Assembly (NCBI GenBank): GCA_030533445.1
Contig: CM060081.1
Location: forward strand, 15,589,655-15,653,654
Direction: 5' to 3'
From: Cyprinodon diabolis
Lineage: Eukaryota > Chordata > Actinopteri > Cyprinodontiformes > Cyprinodontidae
DNA length: 64,000 bases
The position numbers and the translations under genes are program-made. Positions 33,965 to 51,464 of this stretch are shown here, in pieces (the stretch's first letter is position 1; the number at the start of each line of letters is the position of its first letter). The notes beneath the pieces were generated by a model. It saw only the letters and a list, made by a program, of their open reading frames with translations, was not told the origin of the DNA and made no database searches.

Positions 33965-35720
33965 GCAAGGCAAGTTTATTAGCACAATTCAGTAGAAGGA
34001 CAATTCAAAGTGCTTTACACAAATTAAACAATAAAATAGAAGAAAATTAAAAGCAATTTTTAATAAAAACATGATAAAAGCAGGAAGTAAAAACAAATAC
34101 AACAGGTGAGCCACAAACTTAAATGAATAATACCTCAGTTAACTGTTTAATTCCAACAGTCAAAGTCAGTTCTAAACAAATGGGCTTTAAAAGAACTCAG
34201 GCTTTCAGCACTTTTTCAGTCTTCTAGGAGTTTGTTCCAGATCAGTGGAGCATAGGAACTAAATGCTGCTTCTCCATGTTTGGTTCTAGTTCTGGGTGTA
34301 CAGAGTAGGCTGGAACTATAAGCCCTGAGCGTTCTGGGAGGTTGATACACTGATACTGAATCTGTTATGTCTTAAGGTGCTGAATATGTTAGAGATTTAC
34401 AGACTAAAATAATTATTTTAAAGTTTATTATCTGAGCTACAGGAGCCAATAAGGACTCCAGAACTGGGCTGATGTGCTCTACTTTCATTGTTTTAGTGAG
34501 AAAACGGGCAGCGGCGTTTTGGATCAGCTGCAGCTGTCCGATGGAATTTTTAAGCCAACCTATGAAGATACTGTTGCACTAATCAACTCTACTAAAGATA
34601 AATGCATGCATGAGCTTTTCTAGATCCTGTTTGGACATTAGTCCTTTTATCCTGGAGATGTTCTTCAGGTGATAAAAGGCTGATTTAGTAACTGCCTTTC
34701 TGTGCCTCCAAAGGTTCAGGTCTGAGTCCATCATGACACCAAGATGTCAGCCATAAGTAGTGTTTTTTTAGCCGTATTTTGATGCATCCACAAAATGATC
34801 ATCTACCTAACGTGCTGATGGGTTCATAGTCACCTGGTGACATTGTGATGTAAAGCTGTGTGTTTGCATTGTTATGGTAACTGATCTTGTTGTGATTATA
34901 ATATGAACTAAGGGGAGCATGTAGATGTTGAATAGGAGGGGCCCCAGAATGGAGCCTTAAGGAACCCCACATGTGATTTTTCTCTAATTTAAAGTTCCCC
35001 ACTGACACATAGACATCCCTGTCCATCAGGTAGAATTTAAACCAGCCCAGTGCTGTACCGGAAAGGCCAACACAGTTTTCCAGACACTCTAATAAAATCA
35101 AGTGGTAAACTTTTTTCCAATTTGCATGTTTTCAAAACAAAAACAAGGCTTTGTTGGGCTACTGTATAAAACATCAAACTCAACGCTATTCCTGACATTT
35201 TGAATTGAAAAAGCTTCCTGGATGGGAAGTGAAACGTCTTCAAACTTGGAAACAAAGTCCAGTGGATTGTTTTACATTTTTTTTTTTTGGAATGACTGTG
35301 ACCTGGATGACTGAGAACCTTCACCAGCAAGTGATCAACAGTATCAAATGCTGCACTGAGGTCCATAAATACCAGCCCTGTGATTCTTAACCAGCCTGTA
35401 TTTATACCGTAATCAGGGTAGTCTCAATACTGTGGTTGGCACGGAAACCCGACCCGAAGACATCAAAGCAGCTTGTCATTGTTAAGAAGGCATTTAATTG
35501 TTGAAACACAAATGTTTCAATAATTTTACCGATGAATGGGAGGTTTGACATGGTTCTTTTATTTAACAATGGTTTGATAATTGCTATTTTTAAGGCGTGG
35601 GGAAAAACACCTGACATAAGGAATATGTTAATGTTTTGCATCAAATCAGACTCTAAAACCTTCTTAATACAACCTGCGGCTAAGACATCAAGACAGCAGG
35701 AAGAAGAGCTTAGCTGCTGA
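33965..35720 (-). mobile_element. Antisense L2-related LINE remnant
   Basis: The - strand encodes, from high to low coordinates, [63 protein letters not shown], then ENCVGLSGTALGWFKFYLMD. These are consecutive reverse transcriptase blocks with frameshifts. The lower part (33965-34750) is 3' UTR-like and starts in reverse with GCAAGTTTATTAGCACAATT. A family R repeat is inserted at 35105-35328. Confidence 0.8.
35105..35328 (+). mobile_element. Repeat family R, copy inside the antisense LINE
   Basis: The 224-bp insert breaks the LINE between DTVDH and the following Leu-rich block. It is flanked by AAGTG on both sides (35100-35104 and 35329-35333). It contains the family landmarks TTTGCATGTTTTCAAAAC, GGGCTACTGTATAAAAC, AAGCTTCCTGGATGGGAAG, AACAAAGTCCAGTGGATTG and CTTCACCAGC. 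The sequence resembles the 3' region of Penelope-like or LINE-type retroelements, but the family is not identified. Confidence 0.7.
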
Positions 35721-35729
35721 ACAGTTTTT

Positions 35730-36159
35730 CTAAACTTTTGCAGTTTATTTATCTATAATGTGGCTTTGTGGTTTTGTTTTACACTATGCAATTTCTGGAA
35801 TATGTCAAACAGAGCTCTGTAGAAAAGAAAAAGTAGGTAGTAGGTAGATTGTAACAGAACATATAATAAAGGCTTTCCGCTTAAACAGATTCATGGAAAA
35901 GGGAGCCCTGCTCAGCTCACTTAAACAGGCCCTGTGAATGATGTCATGTGAGCTTTTCTCTGGGCAGGCTGGACTAACACCAGATGTGGTATCAGCTCCC
36001 TGCAGATGAAGCTCAACTTTCCATGAAGTTTCAGATTTTACATTACAGCTTCTACCCCAATCCTGAATGCTGAAGGCGCTCAGACACTTTAATCCTGCAA
36101 GATGGGTTTCTGCCTTTGAGGATCATCACCGTCAGCAGCAGCACCAGCTCTCTATTAGA
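35730..36159. other. Upstream region of kcnk15 (putative promoter and 5' UTR)
   Basis: Unique-looking sequence running into the first exon. It contains the in-frame ATG at 36067 that I reject as start. No core promoter motif stands out. Confidence 0.4.
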
Positions 36160-41297
<5,138 letters not shown>

Positions 41298-41512
41298 CCC
41301 AGGAGGCTTTTGTGGCTTTCAGAACAGATTAAACCCTCAAATGTACTTAAAAACTTTAAAATGTAGCACTGTATGATCTTAAGATATATTTTTATACACT
41401 TCAGGGTTTCAAAGTGCTAAAACATGGCATGAACAAGTATGTGCCGATATACAGACTTCTTCTGCTTTCCTTTTTTGTCACATTTTCTAACGATGATTTC
41501 AGAAATTATAAC

Positions 41513-41518
41513 AATAAA
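41513..41518 (+). terminator. Polyadenylation signal of kcnk15
   Basis: AATAAA about 215 bp after the stop codon; the first such hexamer in the 3' UTR. Confidence 0.65.
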
Positions 41519-41519
41519 G

Positions 41520-42040
41520 AAAAATATCTAAATCAGCTGGTAGAATAGTAATTGGTTCTACTCCTAATGAATGGTTGCGCTTTTTTTAAATTCCAGTCTG
41601 TCAAATCAGTGGTGAGGAAGCACTGATTCGCTTCTTTGAGAATAATTTGGTTCAAGCTGCATTCAAGGGTTTCTAAGTTTATCGCCATATCACAGCACTT
41701 CAATCAGATTAAATTCCAGAATTTGACAAAATTGCTCCAGAACCTTCCTTTTTAGCCTGTTAGAGGATGAGTTGTTGGTGCATCATTGCTCTGCTGCAGA
41801 GGAAAATACATCAGAGCTTTAGGTCAGAAACTGATGATCTGACATTTTATTTTTATGCTAGAAAACAGAATCCTTGGTTCCTGCTACTTAAAGAATAAAT
41901 CACAGACCATCACACTACTACCACCATGTTTAAATATCAGAATACATATTTTTATTTAAAGTTAGGTACAGTGCACAGAAACTCTGACCTTAACTACCTT
42001 TATGCCCAGCATTGTTGTTATAGTTAAATAATTAACTTCC
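41520..42040. other. Downstream flank of kcnk15
   Basis: Non-coding. The end (around 41900-41935, CCATCACACTACTACCACCA) resembles a degenerate teleost DNA-transposon repeat, but the match is short. Confidence 0.35.
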
Positions 42041-42043
42041 TGG

Positions 42044-42505
42044 TGTCAGGATTTGGTGTTGGGTTGCAGGACCCAAATGCAGAGGCAAGTAGGCAGAGGT
42101 GAATTTAGGTGGGTTTAATGAGGTTCTCAGGTACGGAGGCAGGAATCAAAAATCCAACAAAAACAAACCAGAACCAAGGAGACATCAAGGGAAACCAAAC
42201 TCTAGGAGCCAGGGAGAGACGAGGTAAACAGACAGACGTTAGAAGAGGATCCAGCAAACAGGAACTGAAGAGGGAGGGCTTTTAAATGGGACAGAGACAA
42301 AGAGAGGGCTAACGAGATGATTGAAAACAGGTGAGGACAGAGCAGAAAACAGAGCTAGGGAAAGAGGACACAAGAGGGCAGCAGAGGAAAACAAATGGAA
42401 AACCAGGAAGACAGGAACTAACAAGAAAATAATAATTAAACACTAAGACAAGAAGCAAAGTAAAGCTGAATACTCAAAATAAACAACAAAACCAAGACTG
42501 TGACA
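42044..42505 (-). mobile_element. Solo LTR with 5-bp target duplication
   Basis: Begins TGTCAGGATT and ends GACTGTGACA, flanked by CCTGG (42039-42043 and 42506-42510). On the - strand it ends with ATTAAA (42116-42121), ACCTCTGCCT and CATTTGGGTCCT. This 3' portion is shared with the solo LTR at 59973-60356. No internal region remains. Confidence 0.75.
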
Positions 42506-43060
42506 CCTGGATGAGTTGCTGAAGCACCGAGGACCAACTTTGAGAGCCAAACCCACTTTATTAATCATCCTTTCAAAAACAGCTCAATTGATAAAAGCCT
42601 TGAACATATAACACACAAAAGAATTTACAAAATAACAAAGTCTTTATTTGAGATTACAATTATATATTTCATTGAAATGTGTTCTCTGTATCTAACCCCT
42701 CAATTTGGGGGGTGATACACTTTTACTGTGCAGCACCTACGAAGCATTCTGGGGGTTTACTCTAGTCTGTGGGATTGAAACTAGGAAACTTGTAGTTTTC
42801 CCAAAACCCAAGCTCCCTGCTCTAACCACCATGTTAGCGCTTCTTTTAAATACAAAGAGAACACACAAAAAATATGATATGAAAAATAATAAAATGAAAA
42901 TAAAGAAATTATTTTATTTATCTCATGCTGGATCAGAGGCCGATGTAAAAACATTTTTTTTTCCAAAAAGCAGATTTTGAAAATTAGCATCACATGTAAA
43001 GTCTTGTTTATTGTGTATTGGCAGACAGTCTCTTGTGGTCCCCTCTTAAAATTCTATTTA

Positions 43061-43400
43061 AATTCAATTCAATTTATTTATACAGCACCAATTCACAACA
43101 CCTGTCATCTCAAGGCACTTTACAAACACAATTCAACCAGATCATACAGTTAAATTGATTAAAAGTTTTCTATCTAAGGAATTTCCCCATTGTGGGACAA
43201 TAAATCAATTTTCTATTCTATTCTTTTCTATTCCATTGTAAAAACGAGCTGATTGCATTGACTCATTGACTCAAAGGCAACCCCTCACACGAATCATGCA
43301 GGTAGCGACAATGGAGAGGAAAACTCTTTTAACGGGAAGAAACCTCCAGCAGAACCAGTGTGCCAGTCTGCCGAGGCCAACTGGGGCTCAAAGGTCTCTT
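43061..43400 (-). mobile_element. Antisense L2 LINE tail with a 67-bp secondary insertion
   Basis: The reverse complement matches the L2 3' end (AATTCAATTTATTTATACAG, CATCTCAAGGCACTTTACAA, AACCTCCAGCAGAACCAG, CTGCCGAGGCCAACTGGGG). At about 43179-43245 an extra piece (TTTCCCCATTGTGGGACAAT, AAATC, then a TTCTATTC repeat) interrupts it. That piece looks like a short LINE tail. Confidence 0.8.
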
Positions 43401-43499
43401 TTTACCAGCCTGAGGGATTGTGAAAGGGCAGGACAATTTCTGACACTTTCAGAGGTATGCTGGAGCAAGACCATAAAGATATTTTATGACCAATAGAGT

Positions 43500-46400
43500 T
43501 TTAAACCCTGAAAAGAACAGTAAGTCAATGTAGTTAGATCAAACACGAGTAGTGTGCTGTCTATGTTGCTTCTGGAGATCTTTTGGCCTACTTCATGTTG
43601 TCAGACAGGTTCTGTTAAAAATTGTTCTACTACCCATACCAGAGCCTAACTCGGCCAATGTTTGATATTTGAAAAATATATTTGTATCGCCTGAGACCAT
43701 ACCAAAACTGATTAAAAATAAAAAAAACAGTACACTCTTTAAACACGAGGGGGCGCCACACATACAGTTTTAGACACATGCAGGATTTGAACAAATTTGC
43801 AGTAAATTGTCAATTTCTATAAATGTAGACAGCCCTATAAGACCACCATGTAAAGAGTCTATTAGCAAAACAAGTCATTGTTGGTTAGCTCTAATTCTAT
43901 AGGTCCTGCTGTAATCAGGTCTGCATGTGGCTTTAAATCTAAATGCTTTAATGAAGGGCCAGCTGTTTTCAACCTAATACATGAAATTAACATTTGAGAA
44001 AGGTTGTTGGAATAATCAAATCATCTTTATCATATATTTCAATTTTTTTAATGAAAGAATAAATCAGGAAGGGAAAGGCAAATACCTTTTGTGTATCGAG
44101 TGGCCAGCTAATTAATAAAAGATGCAGAATGTGTATCCTTAATCAGCAGATGTGTAAGCTGGGCTTATCTTTAAGAAGACTGGTGTCTTCAGACTCCCAG
44201 CAATGCCGTCACCTGTGACCTTCAGTTCTTTCCAGTCAGTAATCATCCCTGCTCTCTCTTAGGAACGTTCACTTCATTGCTCTGGCTGGTTCCCAAGGTA
44301 ACACATTTAGCCCTATTGCTCAGTGTGGCAGAAAATGAGGACGGACACTGTACACACTATAGTAAATGGTCAAAACTTCCAGACTGCAACAATTGGAAAT
44401 GCCTGCCAGCAAATGCCCATTGCTTTCCAGTATATGCCAGGTTTTGGCCAACATATAAGTAACGCTTTTATTAACTTCTAGTTATACAGTTAATTTTACT
44501 TATTTATAATCAATCATTTATAGCCATTGGACTTATTTAGCAGTTTGTCACATAACAATCCTGCCTTTTTTTAAATTTTTTTTAGGATTTTGTTATCAAT
44601 ACAAAGAAGTTTGATTTTAATTGGATTTAAATCTGGAGATTTAGTGATGATGATGCTTCTCAGGTTTTTACCTCAACAAACAGATTTCAATTTTTCTATG
44701 CTAAGATTAAAATTTTCTTCTCCCATATACCCATGTTTTTTTTTTGTTTGTATTTTTTTTAATCCTCGTGAGATAAACCGAGTTCTGTAAAATGATAAAA
44801 TGTTTAAAGCTTAAAAGGTTATAAGTTTAAAAGGTTATAAAACCTGTTGGATTTGCCTGCCGTGTTATTCTATTTTCTCTTCTTAATTGATACATTTATT
44901 TTAGTTTTTGAGCTGAACAAGTGGTAAAATTGTGGGAACTTAAGATTTTGATAGTTTTGAGTAACTCCAGCTTTGTATGTTTTCAGCACTGAACAGCAAC
45001 AACTAAACAAAGGAAATCAAAAGAGCTGGAGTTAAATAAATCTGTCCAAACAGTTGGACCAATAAAACATGAAATTGATTGTTAGAGATTCTGAAATTAT
45101 TTTTTTCCAAACATTAATAAACATTCACTATTTTCACAGCCGCAGATGACTCTCTTGCATTTCCATTTAGCATAAATTAAGATTATCCAAAGGTAATGGC
45201 TCGTCTAAAAGGAGTGCCGATGGTACTGTTGAGCTGTTCTCATACATTTTTAATGTGACCTAATATTAGTGCAGAAATGGCTTAAACCTTGACTCCGTTA
45301 AGTATTACAAACCCTCTTTAACTCCAGCTTTGTAGAAGATAAAGCAGGATATTAAGCTTCATTAATCACCCTGAACTTAATCATGTAAAAAAATAAAGGA
45401 GTGTCCTTAAAAGCCATGTTTGAAACCAACCATTTGGAATTAGTGTTATCATAACAACAAGAGTGATTAAATATAGTGCTAGATTTATGCAACGTCTTTT
45501 TGATGCCCATATGGTGTTCAATTTCTCTACAGCTTCCTGAGATTGCAAATATACACATATTAGCTGTAGTGCGTGCATATATTCAGATTGTAAAAAAAAG
45601 TAAATTTTTTACTTTGTGAAAGAAAAAAAACAAATATGGTCATCAGGTTTTTATTTAAAAAAGGTAGAAAAAAAGAAAATTTTTGAATATATTTTTTCAA
45701 AACCTATAATGGAAATGATCTGCTCTGATTATTAGTCAATGCTGTTCTAGTTTCTTGTTCCCAATTTACCACTAGAGGGTAGTGTTGGCTAATAAATGAA
45801 AACATCAAAACTGCTGGACTGTGGCAAATCTCCTGGACATGTTAAGCTCAACCAAGACACTTATATAAATGTATCTTCTAGCATTTTGTATTTTAAATTT
45901 TATTTTTTTATTTTTTTTGCTGCTAGAAGAACCTGTGTAATATCTCACATTTAACAGGTGATTCTTGCAGTTTACTGTAGAAAAATCCCTCTGAAGCTAC
46001 AAGTTGAAATTAGAGCACCGCTTTTTTGAGTGTGAATAGGTGTTCTGCTCAGTAAGTGATGTGCCCAGACATGGATCAGCTTTCAGCTTGATAAACTGCG
46101 AGGAGCAAACAATACTAAAACCAGCAGACAGAGCGATCTGTTGCATAAAAATCACCATATCGAGAGTACAAAGTTTATATTCAGTGTTCCTCCAATTTTT
46201 ACTAGAGATTGTATTTTACTTTATTCAGTTGACAAGTACCACACAAACTGAAAAACCTGACCAAATATTTTTGTATTAAATACCATTTTCTCACTTTCAT
46301 TGTGTCATGCATGTCTGTTAAAAAGAGTCAGCACCTCTGCTTGGTAAGTTTTTATCTTCTTTCTTTAGAAGATCAGTAGTAGTTTTACCTCTGCGTAATA

Positions 46401-46540
46401 GAACTTTTAAGCAGAGAGCTACAAGTGAAATTACGAGGACCTTAAATTGTACAGATATTTTCTACACTGATTTTGCATAACTATATACTACTGTTTAATA
46501 ACACTTCTTGTCTAAAGTGCCCAATATTTTCAAAAAGTGC
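43500..46540. other. Intergenic sequence, no gene recognised
   Basis: AT-rich with many short chance frames. The stretch 44160-44460 is somewhat richer in GC, but it has no recognisable protein or splice pattern. Confidence 0.4.
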
Positions 46541-46544
46541 TGTA

Positions 46545-46850
46545 AATCCACCATAGCTTGCAAAAGTTTGCATATCCCTTGAAACTTTTTGCATTTTGTT
46601 ACAGTTTAGACCAAATCTTTGATGTTTTGTTGAAGAACTACACACACAAAGTAAGATGTGATTCCGAAGTACAAAGAAATGAACAATGGTAGAGGGTTTT
46701 CATAGTTTAGCTAACAGCAACCCATCCCTCCTATGAGTTAATATTTCAGATCCAACTTTCGCTATAGTTACAGCTTCAGGTCTTTTTGGAGTTGTCACAC
46801 ACTGAATCCTTTGTTTTCAGATTTACAGTTCTGAGTAAGGATTTTAGTTG
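46545..46850. mobile_element. Fragment of a common teleost DNA-transposon-like repeat
   Basis: GCAAAAGTTTGCATATCCCT, then TTTTTGCATTTTGTTACAG, then TTACAGCTTCAGGTCTTTTT. These words, in this order, occur in a widespread fish interspersed repeat. A related piece is at 57050-57370. The family name is not certain. Confidence 0.5.
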
Positions 46851-47145
46851 GTTTTAGATTTGAACTGTAACTAAACAATTTAAACAGAATGCAGTTTTCA
46901 TGTAGAATGTACTGTGTCTCTTGCTGTATCTTTAGAGTTGCTGACCTGTCAGAAGGAGAGCCTTTACCTCATTCTCAAGTGTATTTTTTATATAATTTTC
47001 CTTTATACAGCTTCTTCTACCTGAGTTGTGATCATCTACAGCTCCTTTGGAGTTACCAAAATGCTGATTGATCATTTCGCAAATTTGTCCTGACAGTTGA
47101 TGGACTGAATGGTGCTACAAGCTTGGGTTTCTGTTTTATTATGAA

Positions 47146-47570
47146 TAAATGGATAGGTGGATGGATGGATGGATGGATGGATGGATGGATGGATGGATGG
47201 ATGGGTGGTTGGATGGATGGGTGGATGGATGGATAGATGGGTGGATGGATGGATGGATGGATGGATGGTTGAATGGATAGTTGGTTGAATGGATGGGTGG
47301 ATGGATGTTGAATGGAGAGGTGGATGGATGGGTGGATAAGTGGATGGATGGTTGCATGGATGGTTAGTTGAATCAATAGATAAATGGATGGATGAATGGA
47401 TGGATGGATGGGTGAATGGATGAATGAATGGATGGTTGAATGGATGGATGGATGATGGATCGGTGGATGGATGGATGCATGGATGGTTGAATGGATGGTT
47501 GATTGAATGGATAGGTGGATGAATGGGTGGATAGATGGAAGGGTCGATGGATGGGCAGATGGATGGATGG
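47146..47570. repeat. GGAT/ATGG microsatellite, about 425 bp
   Basis: Tetranucleotide array with frequent single-base variants (GGTTGAATGG, GGTGGATGG). It ends exactly where L2 coding sequence begins. All long frames over it are low-complexity artefacts. Confidence 0.97.
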
Positions 47571-47704
47571 GCTACATTAATAATTGGCAATCCTTTTGGG
47601 GAAAGCCTGGTCTGATTCGGAGAGACGGCATCCATCCCACTTTGGATGGTGCAGCTCTTCTTTCTAGGAATCTGGCCACATTTATTAGTCCTCCAAAACC
47701 CTGA
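47571..47704 (+). pseudogene. L2 ORF1 remnant with esterase-type DGIHP motif
   Basis: The frame reads [20 protein letters not shown] then ALLSRNLA and stops just before ORF2. A C-terminal D-x-x-H (here DGIH) with this context is the catalytic Asp/His block of the SGNH-esterase-like ORF1 found in many L2/CR1-type LINEs. The Ser block and everything upstream are missing. Confidence 0.65.
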
Positions 47705-47713
47705 CCACCCAGG

Positions 47714-50700
47714 GTGCAGACCAGGAAGCAGAGTTGTAGTTTAACACACATCTCTGCAGCTTCTCTACTGTTACCCACTCTTTACTCCATCCAGACAGTG
47801 TCTTGCCCACGACCAAAATCTAATAAATTAGCAAAGATTCCCAAAGGAGTAAATCATGATAATCTAATTAAAATCAAAATAACTCCAATTGGGGAAAAAG
47901 TTAAAACAATTAAATGCGGTCTGTTTAACATAAGATCTCTTTCCTCTAAAAGTCTGCTAGTTAATGACTTGATTTGTGATAATCACATTGACTTGTTTTG
48001 CCTTACAGAAACCTGGCTGCAGCAAGAGGATTATGTGAGCATAAACGAGGCAACTCCTTCAAGCTATTTAAATTTTCACATACCCAGAAGTTCTGGGCGA
48101 GGAGGAGGAGTAGCAACAATCTTCCAGTCTGACTTACTGATTACTCCCAAAACAGTTAATACCTACAACTCTTTTGAACATTTAACCCTTAATTTCCCTC
48201 ATCCAAATTTCAAGGCAAGAAAACCTCTTCTTTTTGTAACTTTGTATCGTCCGCCAGGTCCTTACTCTGAATTTTTAGATGAGTTTTCAGAGTTCCTTTC
48301 TGATTTGGTATTAAATACTGACAGGGTCATCATAGTGGGAGATTTTAACATCCATGCTGACATTGAAGGCGATAGCTTAAGAGCAGCCTTTAATGCTATC
48401 TTAGACACTATTGGCTTTGTTCAAAATGTGAATAGTCCCACACATTCTCATCTTCATACTTTGGATCTTGTGCTGACATACGGCATAGAATGTGAAGAAA
48501 TAACAGTATTTCCTCACAACCCTGTCCTCTCTGACCACTTTCTAATAACCTTCAGGATTACTTTAACAGAGTTCTCCTCCCCCAAAAGAAGGTTAAATTT
48601 TAGTAGATCTTTATCAGATGGTGCAGTTATAAATTTTAAAGAATCTGCTTCACTTTCTCTCTCCTCTGTGTCGCTGAGCAGTGCTGCAGAGTGCAAAAGC
48701 ATAGCTTATTCCCCTTCACAGGTTGATGATTTTGTTGATGGGGTTGCTAGTTCTCTGCGTACTGCCTTAGACAACGCAGCTCCATTGAAAATGAAAACCG
48801 TTGAAAATAGAAAGCTTGCTCCTTGGTTTAATGCAGAGCTGCGTACTTTGAAGCAAAATGCTAGGAAACTAGAGAGAAAATATCGCTCCACAGGCCTGCG
48901 GGAGTCCTTCCTAGTCTGGAAAAATGGTTTACTGCTGTATAAGAGGACCCTTTGTAAAGCAAGAGCAGCATACTTCTCCTCATTAATAGAGGAGAATAAG
49001 AATAATCCTAGATTTCTTTTTAATACAGTTGCCAAACTCACCCAGAGCCATAGCTCTGTTGAACCGTCCATTCCACCTGCTCTTAGCAGCAATGATTTTA
49101 TGGGATTCTTTATAAATAAGATTGATCTTATTAAAAATAAGATCATAAGCACTCCTCTATCCGCGATTGTACCTGAGGTAGTCATGGAATCTGAACCGGG
49201 TTTAGACTGCTTTGATCCAGTTGAACTTTCTGAATTAGCAAAATTATTGTCTTCATCTAAGCCTTCAACTTGTATGTTAGATCCAGTTCCAACCAGGTTA
49301 TTTAAGGAGGTATTCCCTTTGATCTCCTCCTCCATTTTAGATGTGATTAATCTATCTCTGTTACAGGGATATGTACCTAAAGCTTTTAAGGTTGCTGTAA
49401 GGTTGCTGTAATTAAACAATCAATCTTCCTTTCTTATCCAAAATTCTTGAGAAAGTAGTTGCCAAACAAGTTTGCGACCACTTACACCATAATGAACTTT
49501 TTGAAGAGTTTCAGTCTGGCTTTAGAGCTCATCATAGCACTGAAACAGCTCTGGTGAAAGTCACTAATGATATTCTCATGGCCTCAGATAATGGACTCGT
49601 ATCTGTGCTCGTCCTGTTGGATCTTAGTGCTGCATTTGATACAGTTGACCATAATATTCTTTTAGAAAGACTTGAATATTTTGTTGGAATTAAAGGAACA
49701 GCACTAGACTGGTTTAAATCGTATCTATCTGATCGAATTCAGTTTGTTTATGTTAATGATAGATCTTCAACACGCTCAAAGGTTACCTGTAAAGTACCAC
49801 AGGGATCAGTGCTAGGACCAATTCTCTTTACTTTATACATGCTCCCAATTGGTAGAGTTATTAGACAGCATGGGATTAATTTCCACTGTTATGCTGATGA
49901 TACCCAGCTATATCTGTCTATAAATCCAGATGAAGCTAACCCATTACATAGATTACAGGCATGTCTTGAAGACATAAAAACCTGGATGACTCTTAACTTT
50001 CTGCTTCTGAATGCAGACAAAACAGAAGTTATAGTCTTTGGACCAGAGTCTCTGAAAAAGAAGCTGATTAGCCAGTCACTTCATTTGGATGGGATTAAAC
50101 TGATTTCAGATAATAAAGTAAAAAATCTTGGTGTTATTTTTGATCAGGACCTGTCATTTAAATCCCAGATCAAAGAGGTTTCTAGAATTTCCTTCTTTCA
50201 TCTGAGGAACATTGCAAAAATTAGAAATCTCCTGTCCAGGGGTGATGCTGAGAAACTAGTCCATGCATTTGTTACTTCAAGGCTGGGCTATTGTAATTCT
50301 TTACTATCAGGAAGTCCACAAACTGTAGTTAAAAGCCTTCAGCTGATCCAAAATGCTGCAGCCAGAGTTCTGATGAAAATTAAAAAGAGAGATCATATCT
50401 CTCCTATCCTGGCTTCTCTTCATTGGCTTCCTGTTAAATCAAGAATTGAATTTAAAATCCTCCTTCTCACATATAAAGCCTTAAATGGCCAAGCTCCATC
50501 TTATATCAGAGATCTGATTGTTCCTTATGTTCCTAACAGAGCACTTCGCTCTCAATCTGCAGGTTTACTAGTGGTTCCTAGAATTTCTAAAAGTAGAATG
50601 GGAGGCAGATCTTTTAGTTATCAGGCTCCTCTCCTGTGGAACCAACTACCAGTTTTAGTCCGTGAGGCAGACACTCTGTCTACTTTTAAGACTAGGCTTA

Positions 50701-50732
50701 AAACTTTCCTTTTTGATAAAGCTTATAGTTAG
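47714..50732 (+). pseudogene. L2 ORF2 (endonuclease and reverse transcriptase), broken by a deletion/frameshift
   Basis: The first open part (47714-49411) holds APE endonuclease motifs: [48 protein letters not shown]. At about 49387-49410 a short sequence (GGTTGCTGTA) is repeated, and the usual stretch between FKVAVIK and [13 protein letters not shown] is lost, which shifts the frame. The second part holds [42 protein letters not shown] and the catalytic [10 protein letters not shown]. Conserved C-terminal blocks follow ([33 protein letters not shown]). Each half is otherwise open. Confidence 0.92.
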
Positions 50733-51464
50733 GGTGGCTCAGGTTATCCTGAGCTGTCTTTAAAGTTATGCTGCTATAGGCTTAGACTTTTGGAGGACAT
50801 AGGGACCCCATTTCATCTTTCTGCTTCATTCTCTCTCTGTTCTCCTATTCTGCAGAATCTGTTAGTTCAATCTCTAACGTTCTGCTCTCTCTGCTTTTCC
50901 TCAGAGTAGCTTTGCCTCGTCTGTTCCTGTTTGGCTGTGACGTCATCCAGGAAAGAAACATCAGCTGTGCTGCTTCCATCAACACCCTTGTTTGTAGATG
51001 TTGGAGATTGGCCTGTTTTCCAGTGTGGTCCTGTTTCTCTGGCCGTGGCTGGGTGGATGTGCTCTCTTCATCCTCTGGCATGGGAGCTGCCTTGGAGCTC
51101 GTCTGCCTGGCTGTGTGTTTCCTGGACGGGGCCGCCTTTTACAGCTGCTTTTTGTATCTCTGCTTCTGTCTCCTTGAACCCCAGTCGGCCTCGGCAGATG
51201 GCCGCTCACACTGAGCCTGGTTCTGCTGGAGGTTTCTTCCTGTTAAAAGGGAGTTTTTCCTCTCCACTGTCGCTGCAAGCATGCTTAGTGTGAGGGATTG
51301 TATTTGAGTCAATGAGTCAATGCAATCAACTGGTTTTCCTTAGATAGAAAACTTTGTATCAATTTGACTGTATGATCTGGTTGAACTGTAAAGTGCCTTG
51401 AGATGACATGTGTTGTGAATTTGGCGCTATATAAATAAACTGAATTGAATTGAATTGAATTTTT

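Larger units (their letters stand above)
47571..51460 (+). mobile_element. L2-like LINE, nearly complete, inactive
   Basis: Order: the last part of ORF1, ORF2 with endonuclease and reverse transcriptase, then a 3' UTR of about 730 bp. The tail GGCGCTATATAAATAAACTG ends in tandem GAATT units, the usual L2-type ending. The 5' end stops at the microsatellite, so the promoter and most of ORF1 are missing. Four or more shorter copies of the same family lie in the window (15482, 18690, 23431 and 43061). Confidence 0.93.

Noticed and set aside
36067..36159. Upstream ATG as the kcnk15 start (31 extra residues)
   Set aside because: The TASK family starts at the MK/MR-xNxRT position, which matches the ATG at 36160; the extra residues have no family similarity.
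44277..44462. Cys-containing 61-residue frame in a GC-richer stretch
   Set aside because: No recognisable domain, no splice context and no paralogue; a chance frame cannot be excluded.
47053..47635. Long reverse-strand frames rich in His-Pro-Ser-Ile repeats
   Set aside because: They are translations of the GGAT/ATGG microsatellite in all frames, not genes.
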